From Naumannella cuiyingiana (GTDB lineage: Bacteria; Actinomycetota; Actinomycetes; Propionibacteriales; Propionibacteriaceae), in assembly GCF_013408305.1 (NCBI RefSeq), contig NZ_JACBZS010000001.1, positions 2,604,001 to 2,668,000 of the forward strand: a DNA stretch of 64,000 nucleotides, in the 5' to 3' direction. Below the pieces are notes generated by a model. The model saw only the letters and a list, made by a program, of their open reading frames with translations. It had not been told where the DNA came from and did not search any database. A program made the translations under genes and the position numbers. The first letter of the stretch is position 1, and each line of letters starts with the position of its first letter. Below are positions 44,238 through 53,737 of this stretch, one piece after another.

Positions 44238-45448
44238 CGTCGCTCCTCGCTTCCGCGTACCTGCACCGCGAGCTCACCGTCGCGCAGCCGCACCGACAAC
44301 TCCTCGCCGACCGTCGCCTGCCCGACCGAGCTGACGGTCGCCCCGCGGGCGTCGGCGATGATGGCGTACCCGCGCTCCAGGGTCGCCTTGGGCGACATCG
44401 CCCGGACCCGGGCCAACTGGTGCTCGAGCTCGGTCGCGTCGTGGCGCAGGCGCTGATCGATCGCCCGCCGCGCCCGCTGGCGCAGCGCCGCGACCTGATC
44501 ATGGCGCAGCTCGAACCCGTAGAGAGGGTCGGCCAGGGCGGGCCGGGACCGCAGTTGATCAAGGTGTCGGCGCTCGGTGCTGATCATGGTGTCGATGGCG
44601 CGATGTAACCGGGCGCGGACCTGCTCCAACCGGGCCGCCTCCTCGCGGGCGTCCGGCAGCACCTGCCGGGCCGCATCGGTCGGGGTGGAGGCGCGCAGGT
44701 CCGCGGCGTGGTCGAGCAGCGGGGTGTCGGTCTCGTGCCCGATCGCGGAAACCACCGGGGTCCGGGCCGCCGCGACCGCGCGGAGGAGCCCCTCGTCGGA
44801 GAACGGCAGCAGATCCTCCAGCGATCCGCCGCCGCGGGCGATGATGATCACCTCGACCTCGGCGCGGCGGTCCAGGTGCTGCACGGCCGCGATCACCTCC
44901 GCGGCCGCCCCGCTGCCCTGCACCGGCACATTGCGGGTGACGAAGACCGCCGACGGCCAGCGGCGGCGCGAATTCTCCACCACATCGCGCTCCGCCGCGC
45001 TGCCGGCCGCGGTGATCAGCCCGATGGCCCGCGGCAGGAATGGCAGGGCCCGCTTGCGGTCGACGCCGAACAGCCCCTCGGCCTGCAGGCGCTGCCGCAA
45101 CTGTTCCAACCGGGCCAACAGCCGCCCCTCCCCGCTCGGCCGCAGATCGGAACACTCGAAGCGCAGATCGGCGGCGCGGGTGTGCAGATAGGGTCGCAGC
45201 TCGGCCACCACCTGACTCGCCGGCTGCACCGGCCCGTTGCGGTTCAGCACCACGTTGTCGACCGTCGCGGTGACCGAGACGTCGGCCAGCGGATCGCGCA
45301 GGGTCAGGAACGTCATCGCCCGGTACGCCTTCAGCTCGACCACCTGCGCCTCGATCCACACCCGCCCGAGCCGCTCCACCCAGCCGCGAACACCGTTCAC
45401 CACGTCGCGCAGCGGCGCGGGCGAATCCGGTGAGGTCTGCAACGGCAC
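44234..45448 (-). CDS. xseA: exodeoxyribonuclease VII large subunit
   Basis: The 404-residue catalytic subunit of ExoVII. An N-terminal OB fold (about residues 10-105) binds DNA. The catalytic region shows VITAAGSAAERDVVE, VFVTRNVPVQG, ARGGGSLEDLLPF and VVSAIGHETD. The GTG at 45448 begins VPLQTSP and is supported by TAACCT 6 nt before it. Confidence 0.95.
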   Translation of the reverse strand: MPLQTSPDSPAPLRDVVNGVRGWVERLGRVWIEAQVVELKAYRAMTFLTLRDPLADVSVTATVDNVVLNRNGPVQPASQVVAELRPYLHTRAADLRFECSDLRPSGEGRLLARLEQLRQRLQAEGLFGVDRKRALPFLPRAIGLITAAGSAAERDVVENSRRRWPSAVFVTRNVPVQGSGAAAEVIAAVQHLDRRAEVEVIIIARGGGSLEDLLPFSDEGLLRAVAAARTPVVSAIGHETDTPLLDHAADLRASTPTDAARQVLPDAREEAARLEQVRARLHRAIDTMISTERRHLDQLRSRPALADPLYGFELRHDQVAALRQRARRAIDQRLRHDATELEHQLARVRAMSPKATLERGYAIIADARGATVSSVGQATVGEELSVRLRDGELAVQVRGSEERR

Positions 45449-45454
45449 CGGATC

Positions 45455-45460
45455 AGGTTA
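45455..45460 (-). promoter_or_regulatory. -10 box TAACCT of xseA
   Basis: TAACCT is 6 nt upstream of the xseA GTG, without a ribosome-binding site. Confidence 0.5.
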
Positions 45461-45501
45461 GCGACCGGGCCCGACACCGCTGCCCGCGCCGCGACCGCGG
45501 T

Positions 45502-48500
45502 TCAGCCGGCCAGGTGGCCGTACCGGCCCGCCAGCTCCGGCCAGGTCCCCGCGGCGACCACGCGGCCCTGGTCGAGGACCAGGACCCGGTCGGCGACGGC
45601 CAGTGCCGAGCGCTTGGAGGTCGATCCGATGACGGTGGTGCCGCGCCCGCGCAACGTGCGCCACAGTTCGATCTCGGTGGTTGCGTCGAGCGCGCTGGAG
45701 ATGTCGTCGGCGAGCACCAGCTCGGCCCTCGTCGCGAGCGCCCGGGCGAGCGCCAGCCGCTGGACCTGCCCGCCGGACAGTCTCACCCCGCGGTGGCCGA
45801 CGACGGTGTCGAGTCCGCCCGCCGCGGCGAGATCCGGACCGAGCCGGGCGGCGTCGGCCGCCTGCGCGGCATTGCGGCCGGCGTGGTCGAGGACGATGTT
45901 GTCGGCATAGCTGCCGGACAGCACCCGCGGCAGTTGCGCGACATAGGCGACCTGGCTCGGGCGCAGGTAGAGCTCGACGTCGGTGACCGGGTCACCGTTC
46001 CAGGTGATGGTGCCGGTGTGGTCGACCAGCCCGGCCAGGGCACGCAACACGCTGGACTTGCCCGCGCCGATCGGACCGAGCAGCAGCACCAACTCGCCGG
46101 GCGCGATCGACAGCGAGACGTCCTCGACGCCGATGGTGCCGTCCTCGTGCACGACGGAGACGTCGGACAGTTCGAGCCGGCGAAGCGGCGCCAGGGCCGC
46201 CGGTTCGCCGGGGGCGGGCGCGGTCCCGCGTACCAGATCGACACCCGGGGGCAGCCGGATCAGATCGGAGCCACCGGCCAGGCGGCTGGTCTCGCGTTGC
46301 CAGGCGCGGGTGCCGGGCGCCTCGGTGATCACCCAGCCGGTGACCATGCCGAAGTAGTCGAACCCGACGACCGTCACCGACAGCATCAGGGCGGTCGCAA
46401 GGTCCCAGCCGCCGAGCAGATGGATGGCCCAGACCGCGACCACGCCGCCCTGCACGATGACCATCGGTACGCCGTCCAGGGCGGCCTGTACCCGGTGCTC
46501 GCGGACGGCCGCGGCGACCCGGCCGGCGTCGACGCGGCGCAGGTGGGCGTGCACGGCGCCGGTGGCATCGGCGAGCTTGACCGTCCGGGTGGCGTCCAGC
46601 GCGGAGACCAGGGCGCGGCCGAATCCGGCCCGGGCGGTGGCGGCGCTGGCCGCGGAGCGCCCGGCGACGGGCCGGCCGAGCGAGGAGGCCAGCGCGGCCG
46701 CGACCATGACGACGACCAGCACCGCGCCGGCCGCCAGATTGCGGGCGAGCACCGTGGTCACGACGACCACCACCAGGCCGTTGACGAAGTCGACCCAGCG
46801 ATCGGCGTAGCGCGACAGGCGGTCGGCGTCGAGGGCCCGGGAGACCACCTCGCCCGGCGGGTCGCGGGGCAGCCGACGCTGCGCGGTCTGCGCGATCAGC
46901 ACGCTCGACCGCACCCGGAGCAGGATCTCGCCCCACCAGGGCAGGTACTGCCGGATGGCCAGCGGGAACAGGACCACCCACGCGAACAGGCTGCCGATCA
47001 TGCCCGCGACCAGCGGCCACAGCCGGGCCGGGTCGACCGTCGGGGCAGAGAGGGCGGCGACGATCTGGCCCCACAGGTACGCCGTGACCGTCCCATAGCC
47101 GCCGATCAGTGCCGCGATGCCGAACAGGACCGCGCCGAGCATGCCCCACTGCGGGTGGGCCGTGATCGCGCGCGTCACCACGCGGACCAGGCTCGGGATC
47201 GCGGCCGGATCGGGCCGGTCGGGTGCGTCGGTGCGGCGGCGCAGCGTGCCCACGCCGACGGGATCTGCCGCGGCCGGCTCGGGCTCGGCGGCCGGCCCGC
47301 CCTCGAGCCACTCGCCGGCATCGGACAACAGGTCGCGGTACGGCCCGGGTGCGCGCTCGAGCTCGGCCCGCGGGCCCTGCTGGAGCACGGTGCCGGCGGC
47401 CAGCACCGCGACCCGGTCGGCGCGACGGGTGGTGGCCAGCCGGTGGGCGATGACGATGCCGGTACGCCCGTGCAACAGCCGGGCCGAGGCGGCGATCACC
47501 AGCCGTTCGGTGCGCGGATCCATCCGGGCGGTTGCCTCGTCCAGCACCACGACGCGTACCTCGCGGACCAGTAGCCGGGCGAAGGACACGAGCTGCTCCT
47601 CGCCGGCCGACAAGGTGGCACCGCCGGGGCCGAGGGGCGTGTCCAGGCCGCCCGGCAGGCTGTCCACCCACGCCGTGAGGCCGAGCTCGTCGATCGCCGC
47701 GGCCACCCGCTCGCGCGAGATGTCGGTGAACAGGGTGATGTTCTCGGCCAGCGTGCCGGCCAGGATCTCCGTGCGCTGGGTGATCACCCCGACGGCGCGC
47801 CGCAGGTCGGTCAGCCGGAGCCGGTCGATGCCGGTGCCGGCCAGGGTGATCGTTCCGGGCGGCGGTTCGACCGCGCGGGAGAGCAGCGCGGCGAGGGTCG
47901 ACTTGCCCGAGCCGGAGCGGCCGACCAGGGCCAGGGTCTGTCCGGCGGGCAGCGTCAGGTCGTCGACGCGCAGGCGAAAGCCGCCGTCGGCATAGCCGAA
48001 GTCGAGACCGTCGATCCGCAGCTCCAGCGGCCCGTCCGGCAGCGGGAGGCCGCCGGTCGGCTCGCGCTCGGTCTCGAGCAACTGGCGCAACCGGATGACC
48101 GCGCCGATGCCGGCCTGCAGCTCGGGCAGTTGTTCGGCGAGCCGACCGATCTGGCCGACGAAGATCGTGGTCAGCAGCACCAGGGTGACCAGCTCGCCCA
48201 GCCCGAGCCGGCCGCCGAGCACCAGCGCGGCGCCGATCACGACGACGGCGCCCAGCAGCCCGTTGAGCAGTGCGGTCGAGCGGAAGATCAGCGCCACCTG
48301 GGCCGCGACCACGCGCCGGAACAGGCGCAGCACCCGCGCGGCCTGCTCGGTGCTGCGGCGCAGGATGAAGGCCGCGCCCAGGCTGGTCCGCAGGTCGTCG
48401 CGGGCCGCGACCCCCTCCTCGAAGATCGCGGCATGGTCGGTCCAGGCGATCTCCTCGGTGACCTTGCGCTCGGCGATCGTGCCGAGCAGCGGCCGGACCA

Positions 48501-49029
48501 CCAGCAGGCAGGCGGCCGCCGCGACCGGGAAGAGAATCCAGGCGGGCCACCAGGTCAGTCCGGCGACGACCCACATCGGCAAGGTCACGAAGATCGTCCG
48601 CAGCGACTCCCAGACCTGGCGGCGGACGAGCGTACCCACCTCGTGGGTGTCGTCGTCGACGCGGTCCAGGATCTCCCCGGCGGCCTGTTCGGACAGCCGG
48701 TGCACCGGCTGGGCCCAGGCGGCGGCGACCAGATCGTCGCGCAGCCGGCCCTCGGCCCGGTCGCTGACGCCGGCCCAGATCACCCGGCCGACGGATTCGA
48801 GCACCGCGCCCAGCACGACACAGGCGGCGAGGGCGGCGACAAGCCCGACCGTGGCGCCTTCGGCAAGCCGGCCGGCGACCACTGTGCCGAGCGTCTCGCC
48901 GATGGCGCCGGCCAGGCACAACAGCACCGCGACCGCCGCCGGCGCGCCCGCCAGGCGGCGCCAGCCGATCGGCTGGGCCTCCGCCGTCGGGCCTCCCGCG
49001 CGGGGCGGGGCGGCGCTGATCGGGGTCAC
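45502..49029 (-). CDS. fused double ABC exporter (TMD-NBD-TMD-NBD)
   Basis: A 1175-residue single-chain exporter with two membrane and two ATPase domains. NBD1 has Walker A GRSGSGKST, an altered signature LSAGEEQ, Walker B with catalytic Glu (VVLDEATARMD) and the switch His (IAHRLATT). NBD2 has GPIGAGKSS, a standard signature LSGGQVQR, Asp in place of the catalytic Glu (VLADDISSALD) and Ser/Thr where the switch His should be (GSTSKRSAL). The ATPase sites are therefore unequal, as in heterodimeric exporters. The GTG at 49029 is supported by TAGCGT 8 nt upstream. It is divergent from ispH. The substrate is unknown. Confidence 0.9.
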   Translation of the reverse strand: MTPISAAPPRAGGPTAEAQPIGWRRLAGAPAAVAVLLCLAGAIGETLGTVVAGRLAEGATVGLVAALAACVVLGAVLESVGRVIWAGVSDRAEGRLRDDLVAAAWAQPVHRLSEQAAGEILDRVDDDTHEVGTLVRRQVWESLRTIFVTLPMWVVAGLTWWPAWILFPVAAAACLLVVRPLLGTIAERKVTEEIAWTDHAAIFEEGVAARDDLRTSLGAAFILRRSTEQAARVLRLFRRVVAAQVALIFRSTALLNGLLGAVVVIGAALVLGGRLGLGELVTLVLLTTIFVGQIGRLAEQLPELQAGIGAVIRLRQLLETEREPTGGLPLPDGPLELRIDGLDFGYADGGFRLRVDDLTLPAGQTLALVGRSGSGKSTLAALLSRAVEPPPGTITLAGTGIDRLRLTDLRRAVGVITQRTEILAGTLAENITLFTDISRERVAAAIDELGLTAWVDSLPGGLDTPLGPGGATLSAGEEQLVSFARLLVREVRVVVLDEATARMDPRTERLVIAASARLLHGRTGIVIAHRLATTRRADRVAVLAAGTVLQQGPRAELERAPGPYRDLLSDAGEWLEGGPAAEPEPAAADPVGVGTLRRRTDAPDRPDPAAIPSLVRVVTRAITAHPQWGMLGAVLFGIAALIGGYGTVTAYLWGQIVAALSAPTVDPARLWPLVAGMIGSLFAWVVLFPLAIRQYLPWWGEILLRVRSSVLIAQTAQRRLPRDPPGEVVSRALDADRLSRYADRWVDFVNGLVVVVVTTVLARNLAAGAVLVVVMVAAALASSLGRPVAGRSAASAATARAGFGRALVSALDATRTVKLADATGAVHAHLRRVDAGRVAAAVREHRVQAALDGVPMVIVQGGVVAVWAIHLLGGWDLATALMLSVTVVGFDYFGMVTGWVITEAPGTRAWQRETSRLAGGSDLIRLPPGVDLVRGTAPAPGEPAALAPLRRLELSDVSVVHEDGTIGVEDVSLSIAPGELVLLLGPIGAGKSSVLRALAGLVDHTGTITWNGDPVTDVELYLRPSQVAYVAQLPRVLSGSYADNIVLDHAGRNAAQAADAARLGPDLAAAGGLDTVVGHRGVRLSGGQVQRLALARALATRAELVLADDISSALDATTEIELWRTLRGRGTTVIGSTSKRSALAVADRVLVLDQGRVVAAGTWPELAGRYGHLAG

Positions 49030-49037
49030 GACGGGCC

Positions 49038-49043
49038 ACGCTA
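49038..49043 (-). promoter_or_regulatory. -10 box TAGCGT of the fused ABC exporter
   Basis: On the minus strand TAGCGT stands 8 nt before the GTG. It is divergent from, and 41 nt away from, the TAGACT of ispH. Confidence 0.5.
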
Positions 49044-49084
49044 GGGGAGCCGGCCGACAGGCGCATCCCAATTCGGGGCGCCCC

Positions 49085-49090
49085 TAGACT
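49085..49090 (+). promoter_or_regulatory. -10 box TAGACT of ispH
   Basis: TAGACT is followed by 6 nt and the ATG at 49097, a leaderless arrangement. Confidence 0.6.
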
Positions 49091-49096
49091 GGCGGC

Positions 49097-50104
49097 ATGA
49101 CTGCAACCGAGAGCCGGTCCGACCAGCCGCCGACGCCGGAAAGCTCCGGTCGCCGGGTGGTGGTGGCCGCTCCCCGGGGCTACTGCGCCGGCGTGGACCG
49201 GGCGGTCATCACCGTCGAGAAGGCCCTCGACCACTACGGCCCGCCCGTCTATGTCCGCAAGCAGATCGTGCACAACAAGCACGTCGTGGAGACGCTGTCC
49301 GAGCGCGGGGCGATCTTCGTCGAGGAGTTGGACGAGGTGCCGGAGGGCGCGCTGGTGGTGTTCTCCGCGCACGGGGTGTCGCCAGCGGTGCACGCCCAGG
49401 CCGAGCAGCGCGGCCTGCAGACCATCGACGCGACCTGCCCGCTGGTGACCAAGGTGCACAACGAGGCGAAGCGGTTCGCCCGCGAGGACAAGCAGATCCT
49501 GCTGATCGGGCATGCGGGGCACGAAGAGGTGGAGGGCACCTCGGGCGAGGCGCCCGAGCACATCACCCTGGTCCAGTCGCCCGAGGACGTGGACGACCTC
49601 GAGCTGGAGAATCCCGACAACGTCGCATGGCTGTCGCAGACCACGCTGAGCGTCGACGAGACGATGCAGACGGTGCACCGGCTGCGGGAGAAGTTCCCGC
49701 TGCTGCAGGACCCGCCGAGCGACGACATCTGCTACGCCACCTCCAACCGGCAGGCCGCCGTGAAGCAGATCGCCGCGCACAGCGACCTGGTGATCGTGGT
49801 CGGCTCGGCCAACTCCTCCAATTCGGTACGCCTGGTCGAGGTCGCCCTGGAGGCCGGGGCGAAGGCCGCGCACCGGGTCGACAACGCCGGCGAGGTCGAC
49901 GAGGCCTGGCTAAATGGGGTCGAATCCGTGGGTGTCACCTCCGGCGCCTCGGTGCCCGATGATCTTGTCCAGGGCGTGCTGGACCTGTTGGTGGACAGGG
50001 GGTTCCCGGCGGCCACCGAGGAGCGGCTGACCGAGGAGAATCTGGTCTTCGCCCTGCCGCCGGAGCTGCGCAAGCGATTGCGTACCGGCGCGATCAACGA
50101 CTGA
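49097..50104 (+). CDS. ispH: 4-hydroxy-3-methylbut-2-enyl diphosphate reductase
   Basis: IspH (335 residues), the last enzyme of the MEP isoprenoid pathway. It reduces HMBPP to IPP and DMAPP with an iron-sulfur cluster held by three cysteines, seen in [22 protein letters not shown] and [10 protein letters not shown]. The catalytic Glu region and [14 protein letters not shown] are also present. It supplies precursors for the prenyltransferase encoded at 31459. The start is fixed by the TAGACT box. Confidence 0.96.
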   Translation: MTATESRSDQPPTPESSGRRVVVAAPRGYCAGVDRAVITVEKALDHYGPPVYVRKQIVHNKHVVETLSERGAIFVEELDEVPEGALVVFSAHGVSPAVHAQAEQRGLQTIDATCPLVTKVHNEAKRFAREDKQILLIGHAGHEEVEGTSGEAPEHITLVQSPEDVDDLELENPDNVAWLSQTTLSVDETMQTVHRLREKFPLLQDPPSDDICYATSNRQAAVKQIAAHSDLVIVVGSANSSNSVRLVEVALEAGAKAAHRVDNAGEVDEAWLNGVESVGVTSGASVPDDLVQGVLDLLVDRGFPAATEERLTEENLVFALPPELRKRLRTGAIND

Positions 50105-50149
50105 AAATCCTGGTTGTCGCCCGCCTCACCGGCCGGGCATGATCGGCGA

Positions 50150-50965
50150 ATGGAAGACAGCCGAACCCTGTCCGGGCGTACCGCGGTGATCACCGGCGTC
50201 AGTCGACGGCAGGGGATCGGGTACGGCGTCGCCCGCCGGCTCGCGTCGATGGGGGCCGATCTGTTCGTACAGCACTGGTCGGCCCACGACGATGATCAAC
50301 CGTGGGGCGCCGACGACATCGCCGACGTGCTGGCAGGAATCGCCGAGGCGCAGCAGCCCGGGGGCCGGCTCGCGGACGCCTCCCTCGACCTGGCCGCGCC
50401 CGATGCGGGGGAGGCTTTGATCGGGCTGGCCGCCGACGCGCTCGGCCCACTCGACATCCTGATCTGCAACCACGCCCGCAGCGGCGGCGACGGGCCGCTG
50501 GCGGAGATGACCGCCGACCGCCTGGACGGCCACTTCGCGGTCAACACCCGTTCCACCATCCTGGCCACCAAGGCGTTCGCGGCCCGGCACGATTCGTCTC
50601 GTCCGGGTGGCCGGGTGATCTGGATGACCTCGGGGCAGGTCGCCGGCCCGATGCGCGACGAGATCGCCTATGCCGCGTCCAAGGCGGCGCTCGCCGGGCT
50701 CACCCCGAGCGTCGCCGATGATCTGATCGAGGCCGGGATCGTGTTGAACACCGTCAATCCCGGGCCGGTGAACACCGGGTATCTCGATGCCGAGACGACC
50801 GATCGCGCGGATCGGCTCGACGAGATCCGGGCGCACTTCCCGGCCGGCCGGTTCGGCGAGCCCGACGATCCGGCGCGGCTGATCGCCTGGCTGGTCAGCG
50901 ACGAGGGTCGCTGGGTGGTCGGGCAGGTGATCAGTTCCGAGGGCGGTTTCCGGCGCTGGGGCTGA
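50150..50965 (+). CDS. SDR family oxidoreductase
   Basis: A 271-residue short-chain dehydrogenase. The Rossmann opening is of the longer type TGVSRRQGIGYGVARRLA, resembling the FabI/FabG-like group found in actinobacteria. The catalytic Tyr and Lys are in AYAASKAAL, with Ser in MTSGQVAG. The ATG at 50150 has CATGAT 6 nt upstream. It is 45 nt downstream of ispH but has its own promoter-like box. The substrate is unknown. Confidence 0.88.
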   Translation: MEDSRTLSGRTAVITGVSRRQGIGYGVARRLASMGADLFVQHWSAHDDDQPWGADDIADVLAGIAEAQQPGGRLADASLDLAAPDAGEALIGLAADALGPLDILICNHARSGGDGPLAEMTADRLDGHFAVNTRSTILATKAFAARHDSSRPGGRVIWMTSGQVAGPMRDEIAYAASKAALAGLTPSVADDLIEAGIVLNTVNPGPVNTGYLDAETTDRADRLDEIRAHFPAGRFGEPDDPARLIAWLVSDEGRWVVGQVISSEGGFRRWG

Positions 50966-51008
50966 GGGCCGTGCCGCCCCGCGGACGGCAGGGGGCAGGA
51001 TGGGCGGC

Positions 51009-51308
51009 ATGATCGCAGCGTTCAGCATCGCCCCCGCGGCCACCGACCCCGACGGCGGAGTGGCCGACGCGGTCGCCGAGGCCGTGCGGATCGTCCGGGA
51101 GTCCGGACTGCCCAACGAGACCAATGCCATGTTCACCAACATCGAGGGCGAGTGGGATGAGGTGATGGGCGTGATCAAGCGCTGCGTCGACGCGCTCGCC
51201 GCCCGGAGCCCACGGGTCTCGTTGGTGATCAAGGCCGACATCCGGCCCGGCCACACCGGCCAGTTGACCGCGAAGGTCGAGCGGGTGGAGCGGGCTCTCG
51301 GTGACTGA
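51009..51308 (+). CDS. thiamine-binding-type small protein (MTH1187/YkoF fold)
   Basis: A 99-residue ferredoxin-like protein of the PF01910 (MTH1187) family. It opens IAAFSIAPAATDPDGG and contains GLPNETNAMFTNIEGEWDEVM, the usual family core. Related proteins bind thiamine or similar ligands. CAGGAT 7 nt before the ATG at 51009 favours that start over the ATG at 51000. It precedes a nucleoside hydrolase, which hints at scavenging of a nucleoside or thiamine-like base. Confidence 0.82.
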   Translation: MIAAFSIAPAATDPDGGVADAVAEAVRIVRESGLPNETNAMFTNIEGEWDEVMGVIKRCVDALAARSPRVSLVIKADIRPGHTGQLTAKVERVERALGD

Positions 51309-51366
51309 CGGCCAGGCACGCTGGTCCGCACCCGGCAACCCCGACCAACCGAGAGGAGACCCGACC

Positions 51367-52326
51367 GTGGCGGACGACCGGCCCCCGCGCAAGATCATCC
51401 TGGATTGCGATCCGGGTCACGACGACGCGATCGCGCTGGCGCTCGCACACGGCAGCCCGGCGATCGACCTGCTCGCCGTGACGACGGTCGCCGGTAACCA
51501 GACGCTGGCCAAGGTCACCCGTAATGCCCGAGCAATCGCGGCGACGTTCGGCCTGACCGGCGTACCCATCGCGGCCGGCGCGGACCGACCGCTCGTCGGT
51601 GACCTGATTGTCGCGCCCGACATCCACGGCGAGACGGGCCTCGACGGCCCGGCCCTGGCCGAGCCGACCGACCCGCTCGATGCGCGGCATGCCGCCGAGC
51701 TGATCATCGACACGGTGCTGGCCCACCAGCCCGGCGAGGTCAGCCTGGTCCCGGTCGGGCCGCTGACCAATATCGCTCTCGCGGCCAGGCTGGAGCCGCG
51801 GATCACCGAGCGGGTCGGTGAGGTCGTGCTGATGGGCGGCGCGGTCGGCCCGGGCAACAGGACGCCCGTCGCCGAGTTCAACATCTGGGCCGATCCCGAG
51901 GCGGCCCACATCGTCTTCGGCGCACCGTGGCGCGTGACCATGATCGGGCTCGACGTGACGCACCGCGCGCTCGCGACACCGCAGGTACGCGAGCGGATCC
52001 GCGCGCTCGGCAGCGGCCCGGCGCGCTTCGTCGAGGAGATGCTCGCCTTCTACGGCGGCGCCTATCGCACCCATCAGGGGTTCAGCGCGCCGCCGGTTCA
52101 CGACCCGTGCGCCGTCGCGTACCTGATCGACCCGACCATGATCGCCACCCGCCGGGCTCCGATCACGGTGGAGCTGGCCGGCGCGGCGACCCGCGGGATG
52201 ACGGTCGTGGACCTGCGCGGGCCGACCCCGGCCGGTCGGCACCGGGTGGCGCTGGATCTCGACGCCGACCGGTTCTGGGATGTCATGATCGACGCGATCG
52301 CCCGGATCGGGGCCGACGGGGGCTGA
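51367..52326 (+). CDS. nucleoside hydrolase (inosine-uridine-preferring type)
   Basis: A 319-residue N-ribosidase that splits nucleosides into base and ribose. The calcium-binding N-terminus reads DCDPGHDDAIA. GPLTNIALA, VLMGGAVG and AEFNIWADPEAA follow as in the RihA/RihB family, with the active-site HDP near the C-terminus (VHDPCAVAYL). The GTG at 51367 is preferred because GAGAGGAGA is about 9 nt upstream. An open frame reaches back to the stop of the preceding small gene. It converges on DUF2252 with 9 nt between stops. Confidence 0.9.
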   Translation: MADDRPPRKIILDCDPGHDDAIALALAHGSPAIDLLAVTTVAGNQTLAKVTRNARAIAATFGLTGVPIAAGADRPLVGDLIVAPDIHGETGLDGPALAEPTDPLDARHAAELIIDTVLAHQPGEVSLVPVGPLTNIALAARLEPRITERVGEVVLMGGAVGPGNRTPVAEFNIWADPEAAHIVFGAPWRVTMIGLDVTHRALATPQVRERIRALGSGPARFVEEMLAFYGGAYRTHQGFSAPPVHDPCAVAYLIDPTMIATRRAPITVELAGAATRGMTVVDLRGPTPAGRHRVALDLDADRFWDVMIDAIARIGADGG

Positions 52327-52344
52327 CCCGGGTCGTCAGACCCC
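52318..52344. terminator. stop-codon hairpin between nucleoside hydrolase and DUF2252
   Basis: Left arm GGGG-x-CTGAC and right arm GTCAG-x-CCCC pair over 9 bp with one mismatch around a 7-nt loop. Both stop codons sit in the stem (52324-52326 and 52336-52338). Confidence 0.5.
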
Positions 52345-53733
52345 GCGATCCACGGGGAACCGCCCGTCGGCAACCGCCCGCTCCAGCGCGGCGAAGTCGG
52401 CCTCGCAGGTATCGGCATAGCCGGCCGACCAGTCGGCCAGCGCCTCGGCGGCCCGGGTGCTGCGGCCGAGATAGGCGGCGATCGCCGGCCCGGCGGGCGA
52501 CTGGCTGTGGGCGCGGGCGAGCAGTCGGCCGCACAGGGTGGCGTACCGGCCGAAGTCGGCGGCATCGAGCCGCGACGGCTCGATCGAGCCCTTCATGTCG
52601 CGGAACTGGCGCCAGTAGTAGTCGACCCGCGTGTTGCGGTGCGACAGCTCGCCCGCGTACCCGACGATGTGGCCGAGGAACGGATCCGACTGCGCCTGCA
52701 GGATGCGCTGCCCGGCGGTGACGCGCCGCCCCTCGGAGAACTCGCCGGTCTCGTGGGCCGGGATCACCCGCGGCATGCCCCCGTAGGTCTGCAACACCGA
52801 CGGCTGTGCTTCCTTGGCCTGCAGGAAGATCACCTCACCGCCCGGGCCCTCCAGCGCCAGTACGTAGCACCGCGTGCCCACGCTGCCGACGCCGACCACG
52901 CGCAGCACGAAGTCGACCGGCCGGAACTGCGCCAACAGGTACGCCGCATCGGCTCGCACCGTGCCGAGGTACTGGCGGAACAGGCCGTTCATGTCCTCCA
53001 GCGACGCATGATCGACATGGCGGGTGATCGGCGGCTGGTCGACGATCCTCAGGTCCCCATGATCATCACGGGTGGTGATCTTCTCCAGGACCTGGTCCGA
53101 GGTACGCCCGCGCGCCTTGCTCGTCGCCTTGCGGGTGATCTTCAGGCCGCGGCCGGACAGCTTCTCCTCCAGGTCTCCCGACGAGACCTGGACATAGAAG
53201 CGTTCGGTGGCCGTGAGTTCGGTCAGCTCGCGCAGCGTCTCCCGGTAGCCTTCGACGCCGGCCAGGGTGGCCTCGCGGCAGCGCGGCTCCGACATGCCGT
53301 TGTCCCGGCCGCCGATGTGGATGCTCGCCGCGAGCCGCCGGACGTCCCATTCCCACGGGGCGATCCCGGCCTCGTCGAAATCGTTCAGGTCGAACAGCAG
53401 CGTCCGCTCCGGGGAGGCGAAGAAGCCGAAATTGGAGATGTGCGCATCGCCGCAGGCCACCACCCGCGGGCCGGTCACCGGCGCCGGAGCGAGATCGGCC
53501 GCCATCACCGCGGCCGTGCCTCGGTAGTAGGCGAACGGCGACTGGAGCATCCGGCCGATCCGGACCCCGATCAGGCCGGCGAGCCGGCTCTCGTGCTGTT
53601 CGGTCAGGATGCGGAGCGGATCGCGATCGTCGGGCAGCCGCAGCGCCGCCAGCTCACCCCGCGGCAACCTCTCGCGCAGCGTCTTGCCGTCGACCCCGGC
53701 GAACTCGGCCACCGGGCGTTCCGGGATGCTCAT
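52336..53733 (-). CDS. DUF2252 domain-containing protein
   Basis: A 465-residue protein of the DUF2252 family, common in actinobacteria. Recognisable segments are RMLQSPFAYYRGTAAVMAAD, ACGDAHISNFGFFASPER, FDLNDFDEA and WEWDVRRLAAS. These resemble a kinase-like (aminoglycoside phosphotransferase/ABC1-type) active site in pattern, although no activity is established. The ATG at 53733 has TAGGGT 6 nt upstream. It stands 4 nt after the galactosidase stop. Confidence 0.88.
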   Translation of the reverse strand: MSIPERPVAEFAGVDGKTLRERLPRGELAALRLPDDRDPLRILTEQHESRLAGLIGVRIGRMLQSPFAYYRGTAAVMAADLAPAPVTGPRVVACGDAHISNFGFFASPERTLLFDLNDFDEAGIAPWEWDVRRLAASIHIGGRDNGMSEPRCREATLAGVEGYRETLRELTELTATERFYVQVSSGDLEEKLSGRGLKITRKATSKARGRTSDQVLEKITTRDDHGDLRIVDQPPITRHVDHASLEDMNGLFRQYLGTVRADAAYLLAQFRPVDFVLRVVGVGSVGTRCYVLALEGPGGEVIFLQAKEAQPSVLQTYGGMPRVIPAHETGEFSEGRRVTAGQRILQAQSDPFLGHIVGYAGELSHRNTRVDYYWRQFRDMKGSIEPSRLDAADFGRYATLCGRLLARAHSQSPAGPAIAAYLGRSTRAAEALADWSAGYADTCEADFAALERAVADGRFPVDRGV

Positions 53734-53737
53734 CGGC

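Noticed and set aside
45992-49873. A 1293-codon minus-strand frame overlapping the ABC exporter and running opposite ispH
   Set aside because: Its translation is Arg/Gly/Pro-rich with no motif, while the alternative frame has complete ABC signatures and ispH is unmistakable.
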